From contig WQBJ01000009.1 of the NCBI GenBank assembly GCA_013032095.1, positions 81,904 to 145,903 on the forward strand: a stretch of DNA of 64,000 nt. The letters run 5' to 3'. The stretch comes from Ruegeria atlantica (GTDB taxonomy: Bacteria; Pseudomonadota; Alphaproteobacteria; Rhodobacterales; Rhodobacteraceae). Positions 19,552-28,555 of the stretch are shown here, in pieces; the first letter of the stretch is position 1, and every line of letters begins with the position of its first letter. Below the pieces are notes generated by a model. That model worked only from the letters and a program-made list of their open reading frames with translations, had not been told where the DNA came from and ran no database searches. The position numbers and the translations under genes are program-made.

Positions 19552-19679
19552 GTCTCATGTCCTTTCAGATTGCTTAGGGAAGAGTTTGGGGGAAAAGCCC
19601 CCAAAGCTCAGAAAATCCCTCGGCATCCTGTTCAGCGCCGGATGGCGCGACATGGCGTTATGTCGGGCGTGGTTGCTCA

Positions 19680-20834
19680 TCAGCCTTTCACCGCCCCGGC
19701 TGTCAGACCACTGACGATCTGGCGCTGGAAGATCAGAACAAGGAAGATCAGTGGCGCGGTGATCGACACGGCGGCGGCAACGGCGACAACCTGGTCGGTT
19801 GTTGTCGTCTCGCGGTTGAACATACCAACGATAGCGGGAACCATAGTCTGGTTCTGCGCGTCCAGCAGCAGCGAAGTCACAAGGATGTCGTTGTAAGCCA
19901 ACAGGAAGCTGAACAGCCCGGTGGTGATCACCCCCGGCCACATCACCGGCATGATCACGCGGCGGAAGGCCTGGAAGTGGTTGCAGCCGTCCACCCGCGC
20001 GGCCTCATCCAGTTCGGCGGGGATGTTCTGGAAGAAGGAGCGCAGCATCCAGATCGTGAAGGGTTGGTTGATCGCCACCAGCACCGCGATCACGGCGAAG
20101 GGCTTACCATAGAGAGTCGGTGCATTTTCGCCCAGAATCGGTGCCAGCCATTCAGACGAGCTGATAAAAACCGGCAGATAGCTTGCGACCAGCGCCGATG
20201 GCGGCAAGGCGCGGAAGATCAAAGCGACGATCAGAAGCCAGAAAGCCAGATTTGACCCCGACCGCGCCAGTCCATAGCCCGCCAACGTCCCGACCGAAAG
20301 TGACAGGATGACAACGCCCGAGGTCACGATCAGCGAGTTCTTGAAGTTGTTCGAGAAGCCGCGGTCGATCCAGACGGTTTTATAGTGTTCGGTGGTCAGA
20401 CCCAGTATGTCACGCCCCAGCGGACCAAAGAGTGGATTCAACACGCTCAGAATGGCGGGGAGTATCACGAAGAATACAACCAGAAAGCCCACTGCGGCGG
20501 CCAGAATACCGATCACCCAACCAAACCACTCCTGACCTTCCTTGGAATAGGCTTTGATCATTGCCGGCATTTTCTTGGACACCAGAGCGATGGTGCCCCA
20601 AATCACGGCGATACCGAGGATGATATCCAGCAGCGACAGCCCGTTGCCGTTGGACAGAGTCGTTGGTCCGAAAATCACGTTCAGGGCGTTGCTGTCAAAG
20701 GCATCGACTGGAGATTTAAAACTCATCACCGTGATCCAGAAGATCGGGAAGATGGCAACAAGGCACCAGAAGGTCAGGAAGATGTTCGAGGTCAGCCTCA
20801 GGCTGAGCGGTTGGCGGAGTGCGCGCGAGGACAT
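19680..20834 (-). CDS. Carbohydrate-type ABC transporter permease (MalG-like), enlarged
   Basis: A 384-residue inner-membrane permease of the MalG/UgpE type. The cytoplasmic EAA loop reads EAARVDGCNHFQAFRR. The protein is roughly 100 residues longer than most MalG-like subunits. The extra part (about residues 60-140) follows the first transmembrane helix and contains two additional hydrophobic segments (IILGIAVIWGTIALV and a long stretch ending FVILPAILSVL). It pairs with the upstream permease and the binding protein and ATPase to form one importer. Confidence 0.9.
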   Translation of the reverse strand: MSSRALRQPLSLRLTSNIFLTFWCLVAIFPIFWITVMSFKSPVDAFDSNALNVIFGPTTLSNGNGLSLLDIILGIAVIWGTIALVSKKMPAMIKAYSKEGQEWFGWVIGILAAAVGFLVVFFVILPAILSVLNPLFGPLGRDILGLTTEHYKTVWIDRGFSNNFKNSLIVTSGVVILSLSVGTLAGYGLARSGSNLAFWLLIVALIFRALPPSALVASYLPVFISSSEWLAPILGENAPTLYGKPFAVIAVLVAINQPFTIWMLRSFFQNIPAELDEAARVDGCNHFQAFRRVIMPVMWPGVITTGLFSFLLAYNDILVTSLLLDAQNQTMVPAIVGMFNRETTTTDQVVAVAAAVSITAPLIFLVLIFQRQIVSGLTAGAVKG

Positions 20835-20835
20835 G

Positions 20836-21858
20836 TCAGTGACCTCCTTTGTGATCGCGCCATGTCCGGCGCAGCGGGAAGATAAGCAGGATGGCGATGC
20901 CGATCATGGTTAGCATGGCGCTGGCCGAGGCCCGGCTGATCGAGCGGTTACCAGCCTGATCAGGCACCAGGAAGTCGTAAGTCAGCCATTGCAGCGAGAT
21001 GACATAGCCCTGGCTTGCGAAACCGACGATCTCTTCGAACACCCGGTAGCTGTCCATCAGGTGGATCATCGACACGAAGATGATCAGCGGCATCAGGTGC
21101 GGTATGACGATGTATTTCATCCGCTGCCAGCGGGTTGCACCGTCGATCACTGCACTTTCCAGACTATCCTGATTGACCGTTTGCAGACCGGCATAGAACA
21201 CGATGGCGGCAAAGGGCGCGACATGCCAAACGCGGTAGAGCATCATCAGAATTTCGATGGTCCAAGCCTGCGCAAACAGAGCGATATCTCGGTTCAACCA
21301 CCATTCCAGCAGCGCAGTCAGAATTCCGTCACCGCGGAACAGCCAATTGACCGAGAGGACACCGATCACAGGGGTAATGATAAAGGGCAGCAACGAGATG
21401 AAGATCACCGGCCCTCGGATCGCCTGTGCCGCATTATTGATCATAACCGCAATTCCCAGCCCGCAGACGATGACCAAAGGCAAGGTGATCAGCGTGAAGG
21501 TCAGGGTAAAGCGCAGCGCCTTCCAGAAGTTGATGGTTGAAAGCACGTTCCAGTTGCCATCACTGATTGCACGCCAGGCTCGTTCCGGCTCCAATACGTT
21601 GCGATAGCTTTCCCACCCGACAAACTGGGTCTGGGTGATGATTTTACCTTCCTCATCCAGCTGCGGCTGCGAGACGGTCTCGGTCACACAGGTCTGGGTC
21701 AGAAACCCGGGAGTGCAGGTTTCGATTTCGACAGATTCATACAGCGGTTGTGTGACGTAAAAGCTCTGCTTGAACACACTGACCAGCGGGAACGCGATAA
21801 AGAGAAGCATCATAAAGACAGAGGGGCCAACAAAGGCGGCAAATGTCCGGAAGTTCAT
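20836..21858 (-). CDS. Carbohydrate-type ABC transporter permease (MalF/UgpA-like)
   Basis: A 340-residue six-helix-type inner-membrane permease, with an EAA-like loop ESAVIDGATRWQRMKYI. Between the first and second helices it has a periplasmic insertion of about 60 residues with two cysteines (CTPGFLTQTC), which could form a disulfide. It is separated from the MalG-like gene by one base and clearly belongs to the same transporter. The system resembles sugar and polyol importers, but the substrate cannot be deduced. Confidence 0.92.
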   Translation of the reverse strand: MNFRTFAAFVGPSVFMMLLFIAFPLVSVFKQSFYVTQPLYESVEIETCTPGFLTQTCVTETVSQPQLDEEGKIITQTQFVGWESYRNVLEPERAWRAISDGNWNVLSTINFWKALRFTLTFTLITLPLVIVCGLGIAVMINNAAQAIRGPVIFISLLPFIITPVIGVLSVNWLFRGDGILTALLEWWLNRDIALFAQAWTIEILMMLYRVWHVAPFAAIVFYAGLQTVNQDSLESAVIDGATRWQRMKYIVIPHLMPLIIFVSMIHLMDSYRVFEEIVGFASQGYVISLQWLTYDFLVPDQAGNRSISRASASAMLTMIGIAILLIFPLRRTWRDHKGGH

Positions 21859-21928
21859 GGCTCTGCCTTTCTCATGGTTCTCATGGGAGGAGAGGGATGG
21901 GAGGGCCGGAGCCCTCCCCCCGGGAGGA

Positions 21929-23140
21929 TCAGTTGTTGATGAGACCGGCTTCTTTGGCGGCGGTCAGATACTCGGCTTCGATGTCAGCCAGAGTGGTCTG
22001 AGCATCTTTGGCGCCTGTCAGATAGTCGGCTAGACCGTTGCCAAGCGCACTGTGCAATACGCCCATTGGGGCGGACGCCGGGTATGCCTTGGCGCCATTC
22101 TCTGCCGAAGCTGCAGCACCGGCCGCCAGATCACCCGGCGTGTAGGCGGGGCTCAGCCAGACAGCGACATCATTGTTGGCGCTGACCATCTCGCCATCCA
22201 TACCTTCCATGACGAGGCGGAAAGCGGCATCTGCTTCTTCGTCGCTCATGTTTGCGGCCAAAACGACACCGTCCCACCAAATGGTCGTCGACGGTGCAGC
22301 CGCGCCCATCGGGGCAGATGCCATGGTCACTTTGCCGACAACCTGGCTTTCAGTCTCGTCATTCATGGCGGCGGCACGGCTGGCCCACAGGTTCGCCATT
22401 GCGATCTTGCCCTGCTGGAACTGCTGCTGAACATAAGTGGAGTCAGACACCAGATATTCCGGGTCCATAAACTCGGTCATGGCTTTCATGGTCTCAAGCG
22501 CTTTGACGCCCTGTTCGTTGTTGATCGAGGGCTGATTGCCTTCGCCAAAGAACTCACCACCTTCGCCCATGTACATGTTGACGAATTCCTGAGCGAGATT
22601 CCAACCGGTCTTGAAGGTGCCACCAATTGGATAGTTCATGACACCCGCTTCTTTGATCTTGGCAGCAGCAACCAGGACGTCATCATAAGTCTTGGGTTCT
22701 TCGATACCCAGATCAGCCAGAACGTCACTGCGGTACATCAGGTGTTGCGCGTTCACCATCATGGCAATCGCCATGATCTTGCCGTCCACCTTGATCAACT
22801 GGTTCGGCAGCAGGTCCTGACCATACTTCTCGACCAGATCATCCAGCGGACGCAGCGAACCTGCGTTCAACAGCGGGATCATCGTTTCGTTGGCAACGCC
22901 ACCAATTTGGTAGAGCGCCGGGTTGGCTGCGAAAGCCTCGGGCTGTTTCTCGCGGAACTCCTGGTCCAGCGACGCGCTGAAATTGCCGCACTCGGCCATT
23001 GCATCGGTAACAGCTTTCCAGGCCTCGAACCCGGCTGAGAGCGATTTCAGCGGCACTTCATTTTCGTAGGCGCAATCAGCCCACGCGGCAGCTGCGGCGA
23101 AGGACATGGCACCGGCCATGAGGATCGTCTTGAGTTTCAT
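21929..23140 (-). CDS. Extracellular solute-binding protein (family 1)
   Basis: A 403-residue periplasmic binding protein. A signal peptide is visible (MKLKTILMAGAMSFAAAAAW, cleavage likely around AWA-DC). The mature chain has the two-lobe layout of family 1 sugar-binding proteins. It delivers the substrate to the two permeases encoded immediately downstream. The first gene of the operon, the ATPase, is 74 bases upstream. The sequence alone does not identify the ligand. Confidence 0.92.
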   Translation of the reverse strand: MKLKTILMAGAMSFAAAAAWADCAYENEVPLKSLSAGFEAWKAVTDAMAECGNFSASLDQEFREKQPEAFAANPALYQIGGVANETMIPLLNAGSLRPLDDLVEKYGQDLLPNQLIKVDGKIMAIAMMVNAQHLMYRSDVLADLGIEEPKTYDDVLVAAAKIKEAGVMNYPIGGTFKTGWNLAQEFVNMYMGEGGEFFGEGNQPSINNEQGVKALETMKAMTEFMDPEYLVSDSTYVQQQFQQGKIAMANLWASRAAAMNDETESQVVGKVTMASAPMGAAAPSTTIWWDGVVLAANMSDEEADAAFRLVMEGMDGEMVSANNDVAVWLSPAYTPGDLAAGAAASAENGAKAYPASAPMGVLHSALGNGLADYLTGAKDAQTTLADIEAEYLTAAKEAGLINN

Positions 23141-23214
23141 ACGTTTCTCCCTGTCAGGATCGGTCCGTCGTCGACGTCCGGACCGGTTGTGTACCCTTGC
23201 GGGCTTGATTGGGG

Positions 23215-24261
23215 TTACCCCCCGATCCGCGCACCACTTTCAGCTTCAAAGAGGTGACAGATTTCCGTTGGCACCGAGAACGAGACCGGCTCGCCAATCT
23301 CGGCGCGGAAAGCTTTGTCGGCCTTGACCGAGACCAGAGCACCGCCAACGCGGACCGAGATCATGGTCGCGTCGCCCAGCAGTTCCAGCGTGTAGATCGG
23401 TGCGGTGATTTCACCCTGCCCTTCGGCAATGCTGGCGTCCTCGGCCCGGAAGCCCAGCGTCAGCGGCCCGTCCGGCGCATCTACCGGGATGGCCACATGT
23501 TCGGCACGGAACACTCCGCCCGAAACCTCACCATCCATCAGGTTCATCGCCGGTGAGCCGATGAAGCTGGCCACGAAGGTATTTGCAGGGCGGTCATAGA
23601 TTTCGGTCGGGCTACCCACCTGCTGCACCACACCCTGCTTCATCACCACCACTCGATCGGCCAGCGTCATGGCTTCGATCTGGTCATGGGTCACATAGAT
23701 GGTGGTCACCGCCAGTTCGTGACTGAGGTTCTTGATCTGCGCCCGTGTCGAAACCCGCAGTTTGGCATCAAGGTTCGACAGAGGCTCGTCCATCAGGAAT
23801 ACGTTCGGTTCCCGCACGATGGCGCGGGCCAGAGCCACACGCTGCCGCTGACCGCCCGACAATTCGGCGGGTTTGCGATGCAGGAAATCGTCCAACTCCA
23901 CCATCGCGCTGGCGCGTCGCACCTTTTCGTCGTGGGTGGACGGGTCGATACCGCGCACCTTCAATGGAAACCGGATGTTCTCGTAGACGTTCATGTTCGG
24001 GTAGAGCGCGTAGCTCTGAAACACCATTGCCACGTCTCGGTCCTTGGGCTCCAGATCATTGACTACATTGCCATCGACCAGAATTTCACCTTCGGTCACA
24101 TCCTCAAGGCCGGCGATCATACGCATCGTGGTGGTCTTGCCGCAGCCTGACGGGCCCAGCAGCACCAAAAACTCGCGATCCGCGATGGTCAGGTCGAAAT
24201 TGTGAACCCCGACAAAGGAACCCCAGCGTTTGCCGACGTTGCGCAATTGAATTTCCGCCAT
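23215..24261 (-). CDS. ABC transporter ATP-binding protein (MalK/UgpC-like)
   Basis: A 348-residue ATPase. Walker A is GPSGCGKT (residues 36-43), the signature is LSGGQRQ (134-140), and Walker B is VFLMDEP (154-160), followed by a C-terminal TOBE/regulatory domain typical of MalK and UgpC. The start at 24261 gives the canonical MAEIQLRNVGKRWG beginning; a longer reading to 24399 would run through the operator region. It is the first gene of the minus-strand operon that ends at 13836. Confidence 0.94.
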   Translation of the reverse strand: MAEIQLRNVGKRWGSFVGVHNFDLTIADREFLVLLGPSGCGKTTTMRMIAGLEDVTEGEILVDGNVVNDLEPKDRDVAMVFQSYALYPNMNVYENIRFPLKVRGIDPSTHDEKVRRASAMVELDDFLHRKPAELSGGQRQRVALARAIVREPNVFLMDEPLSNLDAKLRVSTRAQIKNLSHELAVTTIYVTHDQIEAMTLADRVVVMKQGVVQQVGSPTEIYDRPANTFVASFIGSPAMNLMDGEVSGGVFRAEHVAIPVDAPDGPLTLGFRAEDASIAEGQGEITAPIYTLELLGDATMISVRVGGALVSVKADKAFRAEIGEPVSFSVPTEICHLFEAESGARIGG

Positions 24262-24283
24262 GGTGCCCCCTGAAAGGAATCGT

Positions 24284-24299
24284 TTGCATACGTTTGCAA
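24284..24299. promoter_or_regulatory. LacI-type operator, proximal copy
   Basis: The sequence TTGCATACGTTTGCAA matches the perfect palindrome at 24338 in 15 of 16 positions and has the central CG dyad typical of LacI/GalR operators. It lies 22 bases upstream of the ATPase start, where binding would block transcription. The LacI regulator encoded at 14822-15865 in the same operon is the likely ligand. Confidence 0.75.
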
Positions 24300-24337
24300 A
24301 ACTGTAATTCGCATATATCAAATCAGGCAAGACTTTT

Positions 24338-24353
24338 TTGCATACGTATGCAA
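24338..24353. promoter_or_regulatory. LacI-type operator, perfect palindrome
   Basis: TTGCATACGTATGCAA is a perfect 16-bp palindrome with a central CG, the shape of a LacI-family operator. It is centred 54 bp from the proximal copy, close to five helical turns, so cooperative or looped binding on one DNA face is plausible. It lies between the importer operon and the divergent SnoaL-like gene at 24426 and could control both. Confidence 0.82.
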
Positions 24354-24425
24354 TTATAAGCCGAAACGCCGAGTCGAATACACGGCAACATCCCTGCAAC
24401 CCATTGTCAAAGAACGGAAACCACC

Positions 24426-25424
24426 GTGAACTTCCAAGCTGAAAAAAAGTTGGTTTTGTCCTTCTACGATGTGCTCGACAGCACCAAAGAAGCCGAACTG
24501 ACCACTGTTATGACCCAATTCTGCGCGTCCAATTTGATATGGCGCGGCTTTCACCCGTTCGATGAAATCTCCGGTCCGGAAGAGGTTGCGCGGCAGTTCT
24601 GGCAGCCGCTGAAACAGAGCCTGACACGCTTGCAGCGTCGGCAGGACATCTTTTTTGCGGGCAAAAATTCACTGAGTGAAGGCGGCGTTTGGGTAATATC
24701 CATGGGTCATCTGATGGGCCTGTTCGACGCGCCGTGGCTTGGCATTCGTCCTACCGGCAAGATGGCCTTTCTGCGTTATTGCGAGTTTCACAAGATCTCA
24801 GGAGGTAAGATCACCGAAACGGCAATGTACTTCGACATTCCTCACCTTATGGTGCAGGCAGGACAAAATCCCTTTCCACCGCAAACAGCCGCGCATCTGG
24901 TGCAACCCGGACCGATGACACATGATGGGCTGCTATTTTCTGATCAACCTGTGAGTGAAGGCGAAAAGACGCTGGCCGTAATCAACGCCATGATCTCGGA
25001 TCTTGGGCAATGGAACAGTGGTCTTTCTCTTGAAGATGAACTGGCCCAAACTTGGAATGACGACATGATCTGGTGGGGTCCGGAGGGAATTGGGGCTACC
25101 TACACGATCGAACGTTATGCCAAACAACATTCCGGGCCGTTCCGCGCATCATTTTCTGATCGTTCGAAAACCGACCATGTATGCCGTCTGGCCGAGGGTC
25201 ATTACGGAGGCTTCTTCGGTTGGCCGAATTTCACCGCCGTACCCACAGGTGGTTTCATGGGCATGCCCGCCACTGGGAAGGCTGGCGAGTTTCGGGTAAT
25301 CGACATTTACCGTCGTGCAGGGGACAAGCTGGCCGAGAACTGGATCTTCATCGACCTTCTACATTTTTGGAAGCAACAGGGTCTGGATATCCTGAGCCGC
25401 ACAACTCAAATCGAAACATCGTGA
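24426..25424 (+). CDS. SnoaL/NTF2-like two-domain protein (ester cyclase-like), divergent
   Basis: A 332-residue tandem SnoaL-like protein starting at a GTG (24426). Its C-terminal half carries the shared motif set (GMPATGKAGEFR, AENWIFIDLL, KQQGLD), though DFW is replaced by DIY. It is transcribed away from the importer operon and shares its operator region, so it is probably part of the same regulon. Function is unknown beyond the fold. No terminator hairpin was recognised after it. Confidence 0.78.
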   Translation: MNFQAEKKLVLSFYDVLDSTKEAELTTVMTQFCASNLIWRGFHPFDEISGPEEVARQFWQPLKQSLTRLQRRQDIFFAGKNSLSEGGVWVISMGHLMGLFDAPWLGIRPTGKMAFLRYCEFHKISGGKITETAMYFDIPHLMVQAGQNPFPPQTAAHLVQPGPMTHDGLLFSDQPVSEGEKTLAVINAMISDLGQWNSGLSLEDELAQTWNDDMIWWGPEGIGATYTIERYAKQHSGPFRASFSDRSKTDHVCRLAEGHYGGFFGWPNFTAVPTGGFMGMPATGKAGEFRVIDIYRRAGDKLAENWIFIDLLHFWKQQGLDILSRTTQIETS

Positions 25425-25785
25425 AAACAAAGGCCAATCCCGTTGGAACCGTCCTAGAGCCTAATTGGACTGCAATTTGATAGACTATAGTAAGTCCGCC
25501 TGCCCTTGCGCGACAGGAAAAAGCTGCCCGCATCTCGCTGACCCGCAGCCCGACCTGTCGCTCACCCCTATGTCCCAGGCTCGGGACTCATTATCAGCTA
25601 TGGCGAGTGCCGCGATCGGAATGTGTGAGCGGAAGGCACTTGTGCTGCGATTGTATTGTGTTGCAACACTATGCCAGTGCTTCTGTTGATCGGACATGTT
25701 CACCACTCGCTATTGGAACAGTAATTCATGCCAACCTTCGGAAAAACTGGGGCCTGACCTTAGCGAATAGGGTGGTTTCCGACTT
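25425..25785. other. Intergenic region, nothing recognised
   Basis: This 361-base stretch lies between the convergent ends of the SnoaL-like gene and the BtuC-like permease. Short reading frames are present on both strands, but none has a ribosome-binding site or family resemblance. No repeat or strong hairpin was seen. Confidence 0.5.
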
Positions 25786-26802
25786 TCACCTTCTTTGATG
25801 TCGCGCCGTTCGGAACAGCAACAAAAACACGAAAACCGATCCGATCGAGGTTGTCACGATTCCAACTGGAAGTTCCTGCGGGGCCAGCAAGAGCCTACTT
25901 ATAATATCCGAACCCGTTAACAACGCCGCTCCCACCAAGGCCGCTGTTGGCAACAGCCGGCTATGCAGGGGCCCAGCGATCCCTCGGGCGATATGGGGAA
26001 CCATCAGGCCGACAAACCCAATCACGCCTGCCACGGAGACAAAGACCGCGGTTGCCAAAGCCGCAACGAAAAACATGCTGAAGCGCAGGCTCTGCACCGG
26101 AACGCCCAGCGTCGACGCCGTCACGTCTCCGGTCAACAAGGCATCCAGCCAACGACTGCGATACAGCGAGTACGTCAGGATCAGCAAAAGTCCGACACAG
26201 ACGAGCGGAAAGGTCTCCCATCGGGCCAGACCAAGGCCGCCCAGCATCCAGAAGATGACCGAATGCGCGGCACGGCTATCGCCCGCGAAAATCAAATAAT
26301 TTGTGATGGCAGAGAACAGGAATGACACTGCTAGACCTGCAAGGATCAGCTTTTCTGGCGCACTTGTTCGTAGTGCGTGCACAAGAGCAAGTACAATTCC
26401 CGAGGCTATGATACCGCCACAAAACGCAGCCAACGGCAAGGTCCAGAAACCGAGAAGATCGCCGGTCACTGTGATGACAAACACCGCTCCGGCTGCGGCA
26501 CCCGAGGACAGGCCGAACAGAAACGGATCAGCCAGATCGTTGCGGGTGGTTGTTTGCAGGACAACGCCGACAATGCCCAGCCCGGCGCCGATCACTGCTG
26601 CAAACAGGGCGCGCGGCAAGCGCAGATCAAATACGATCCGATGCGCGGGCACCATGTCCCCATCGACCAGCCCAGTACCCAGCAACACCGCGTCGAACGC
26701 ATCTAGGGCAGGAATAGCCGTCGTGCCGTACACGGTTGAAATCAGCAAAAGGGCGGTCAATACGACCGCCCCCAGCATAAGTACAAAGCCAAATCGGCCC
26801 AT
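25786..26802 (-). CDS. btuC: FecCD/BtuC-family ABC transporter permease
   Basis: A 338-residue inner-membrane permease of the FecCD/BtuC family, which imports corrinoids, haem or siderophores. It is very hydrophobic throughout, with about ten predicted helices. Family segments include LPRALFAAVIGAGLGIVGVV and the C-terminal GFVGLMVPHIARG. The ATG at 26802 lies one base past the upstream binding-protein stop. The cobalamin riboswitch at the head of the operon points to corrinoid import; iron-siderophore transport is the alternative if the riboswitch were absent. Confidence 0.88.
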   Translation of the reverse strand: MGRFGFVLMLGAVVLTALLLISTVYGTTAIPALDAFDAVLLGTGLVDGDMVPAHRIVFDLRLPRALFAAVIGAGLGIVGVVLQTTTRNDLADPFLFGLSSGAAAGAVFVITVTGDLLGFWTLPLAAFCGGIIASGIVLALVHALRTSAPEKLILAGLAVSFLFSAITNYLIFAGDSRAAHSVIFWMLGGLGLARWETFPLVCVGLLLILTYSLYRSRWLDALLTGDVTASTLGVPVQSLRFSMFFVAALATAVFVSVAGVIGFVGLMVPHIARGIAGPLHSRLLPTAALVGAALLTGSDIISRLLLAPQELPVGIVTTSIGSVFVFLLLFRTARHQRR

Positions 26803-26803
26803 A

Positions 26804-27751
26804 TCAGTTGATGCCCGGATGCATGGCCTGAACCATTTTCGAGATCGCCGCAATGTTTGCCGGTCCTGGGGTCAGCTCTTCGTAACGCAGGCCGATCCAG
26901 CGTTCGTTCTTGACCGCATCCGTTTCAGACATCACCGGGTGTTCCTGCAGAAACTTAAACGTATCCTCGGCGCCATTACCGGTTTGATAGTCCAGCAATA
27001 CCAGGAATTCAGGGTTCGAAGCGGCTACGACCTCCCACGAGGTGCGGCCCCAACTGGTGTCCATGTCATGGGTGACGTTTTCACCACCAGCCGCTGCGAT
27101 CATCGCGTCAGGAATGGCAAACTTGCCCGCGGTGAAAGGCGCATCCGCTGGGCCGTCCAGCAGGAAGACGCGGGGCTTTGGGAGATCCGCCGTTTGGGAC
27201 TCAATGGCCGCCAGTTCGTCTTTCCAGCCTTTCACCAGTTCCACGGCCTTGTCCTCTACATGCATGATTTTGCCCAGACGCAGGACGTCATCGAACAGCA
27301 GGTCCATGCTGGCTTCGGGGCGGTTTTTGTCCAGATGCACGCAGCTTTCGGTCAGGATCATGGTCTTGATGCCAAACGGCTCCAGCGTGTCTGGCGTCAC
27401 GTCACCGCCGGGCTTCATACCATAGTACCAACCGGCAAAGAAAAGGTCGGGCTCAACCGCGACGAGATTTTCTACCGTCGGGTATTTAGGCGCCAGCTCG
27501 GGGATATCTCCGCGCAGAGTGTCAAATTCGGGACTGGTCTTGTACCAACCCGTAATGCCGGTCAGGCCGACGATCTTGTCTTGCAGACCCAACGCAAAGG
27601 CCATGTCGGTCATGTTCATGTCATGCACGACCAGACGCTCGGGCTGTTCGTCAAACACCAGCGGTTCACCGCAATTGTCGACCGTAAGTTCATGCGCAGA
27701 CGCGCCGCTTGCAATGGCAGTGGTCAACGCCACGGACCAGAGGTGTTTCAT
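26804..27751 (-). CDS. btuF: Periplasmic corrinoid/metallophore-binding protein (BtuF-like)
   Basis: A 315-residue periplasmic substrate-binding protein of the helical-backbone class III family used with FecCD permeases. A short signal peptide is visible (MKHLWSVALTTAIASGASAH). The body contains the family's PERLVVHD and NLVAVEPDLFFAGW segments. It is the second-to-last gene of an operon under a cobalamin riboswitch, so a cobalamin or cobinamide ligand is the best inference. By sequence class alone it could bind an iron-siderophore. Confidence 0.84.
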   Translation of the reverse strand: MKHLWSVALTTAIASGASAHELTVDNCGEPLVFDEQPERLVVHDMNMTDMAFALGLQDKIVGLTGITGWYKTSPEFDTLRGDIPELAPKYPTVENLVAVEPDLFFAGWYYGMKPGGDVTPDTLEPFGIKTMILTESCVHLDKNRPEASMDLLFDDVLRLGKIMHVEDKAVELVKGWKDELAAIESQTADLPKPRVFLLDGPADAPFTAGKFAIPDAMIAAAGGENVTHDMDTSWGRTSWEVVAASNPEFLVLLDYQTGNGAEDTFKFLQEHPVMSETDAVKNERWIGLRYEELTPGPANIAAISKMVQAMHPGIN

Positions 27752-27769
27752 TTGAGGATATTCCTTTGT

Positions 27770-28555
27770 CTAAGTTGATACAGTGGTTTTTCGGATATCC
27801 AGCGCCGGGATCACGCGGCCTTCATGGTGAAAGCACAGGTAATCGACGCCAAAAGTGTCACGTACATGTTCAGGCGTCAGCACCTCGGCCACCGGGCCAA
27901 AACTGGTGATACGGCTGGATTTCATAAGCGCCACGTGGGTGGCAAATTCGGGTATCATGACAAGATCGTGGACGATCATCACTACGGTGATCCCTAACTC
28001 AGCAACCAGGGACAGCATCCTCCCCTTGGCGTCCGGATCCAGATGGTTTGTCGGCTCGTCCAGAAACAACAGCGAAGGGTTCTGAGCCAGAGCGCGTGCG
28101 ATATGGGCACGCTGACGCTCGCCTCCGGACAAAACAGACATCTTTTTTTCCGCAAGCGCATCCAGACCGGTCAGTTGCAGAATTCTGGAGAGCTCTGTGG
28201 CATGTTCCTCGGCCGATCGGTCCGACCGGATCGGTATCTGGCCCAAGGCGACATACTCCCGCAACGACAGCCTTCCGTCCGGCAATTCCTGCTGACTGAC
28301 CACGGCAATCGTTCGGGCACATTCAGCCGCTGTCATCTGTTTGAGGCTGAGCCCTTTGACCAGTACATCCCCCAGCACCAGATCAACCGCACCACATAAG
28401 AGATTCAGAAGCGTCGTCTTGCCCGCACCGTTCGGCCCGGCGATGGCCAGAATAGCCCCTTCACCTAACTCGAAGGATGCCTGTTGCAGCAAAACGTCCC
28501 CGTTAAGTGCATAATATTCAAGATCCCGGGCAACCAAAAAAGATGAGGTCGTCAT
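27770..28555 (-). CDS. btuD: ABC transporter ATP-binding protein (FecE/BtuD-like)
   Basis: A 261-residue ATPase of the FecE/BtuD group. Walker A is GPNGAGKT (about residues 39-46), the signature is LSGGERQR and Walker B is LLFLDEP. It energises the BtuC-like permease encoded downstream. Its ATG overlaps the DUF1636 stop by four bases (28552-28555), which supports co-translation and shared control by the riboswitch. Confidence 0.9.
   Translation of the reverse strand: MTTSSFLVARDLEYYALNGDVLLQQASFELGEGAILAIAGPNGAGKTTLLNLLCGAVDLVLGDVLVKGLSLKQMTAAECARTIAVVSQQELPDGRLSLREYVALGQIPIRSDRSAEEHATELSRILQLTGLDALAEKKMSVLSGGERQRAHIARALAQNPSLLFLDEPTNHLDPDAKGRMLSLVAELGITVVMIVHDLVMIPEFATHVALMKSSRITSFGPVAEVLTPEHVRDTFGVDYLCFHHEGRVIPALDIRKTTVST

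Noticed and set aside
22052..23038. 328-codon plus-strand frame opposite the solute-binding protein
   Set aside because: Shadow of a real gene with signal peptide; the antisense product is His/Arg-rich and unlike any family.
25485..25706. 73-codon minus-strand frame in the 25.4-25.8 kb gap
   Set aside because: No start signal or family match, and it is not part of an operon.
26303..27778. 491-codon plus-strand frame across btuC and btuF
   Set aside because: It is antisense to two genes with clear domains and has no recognisable domain of its own.
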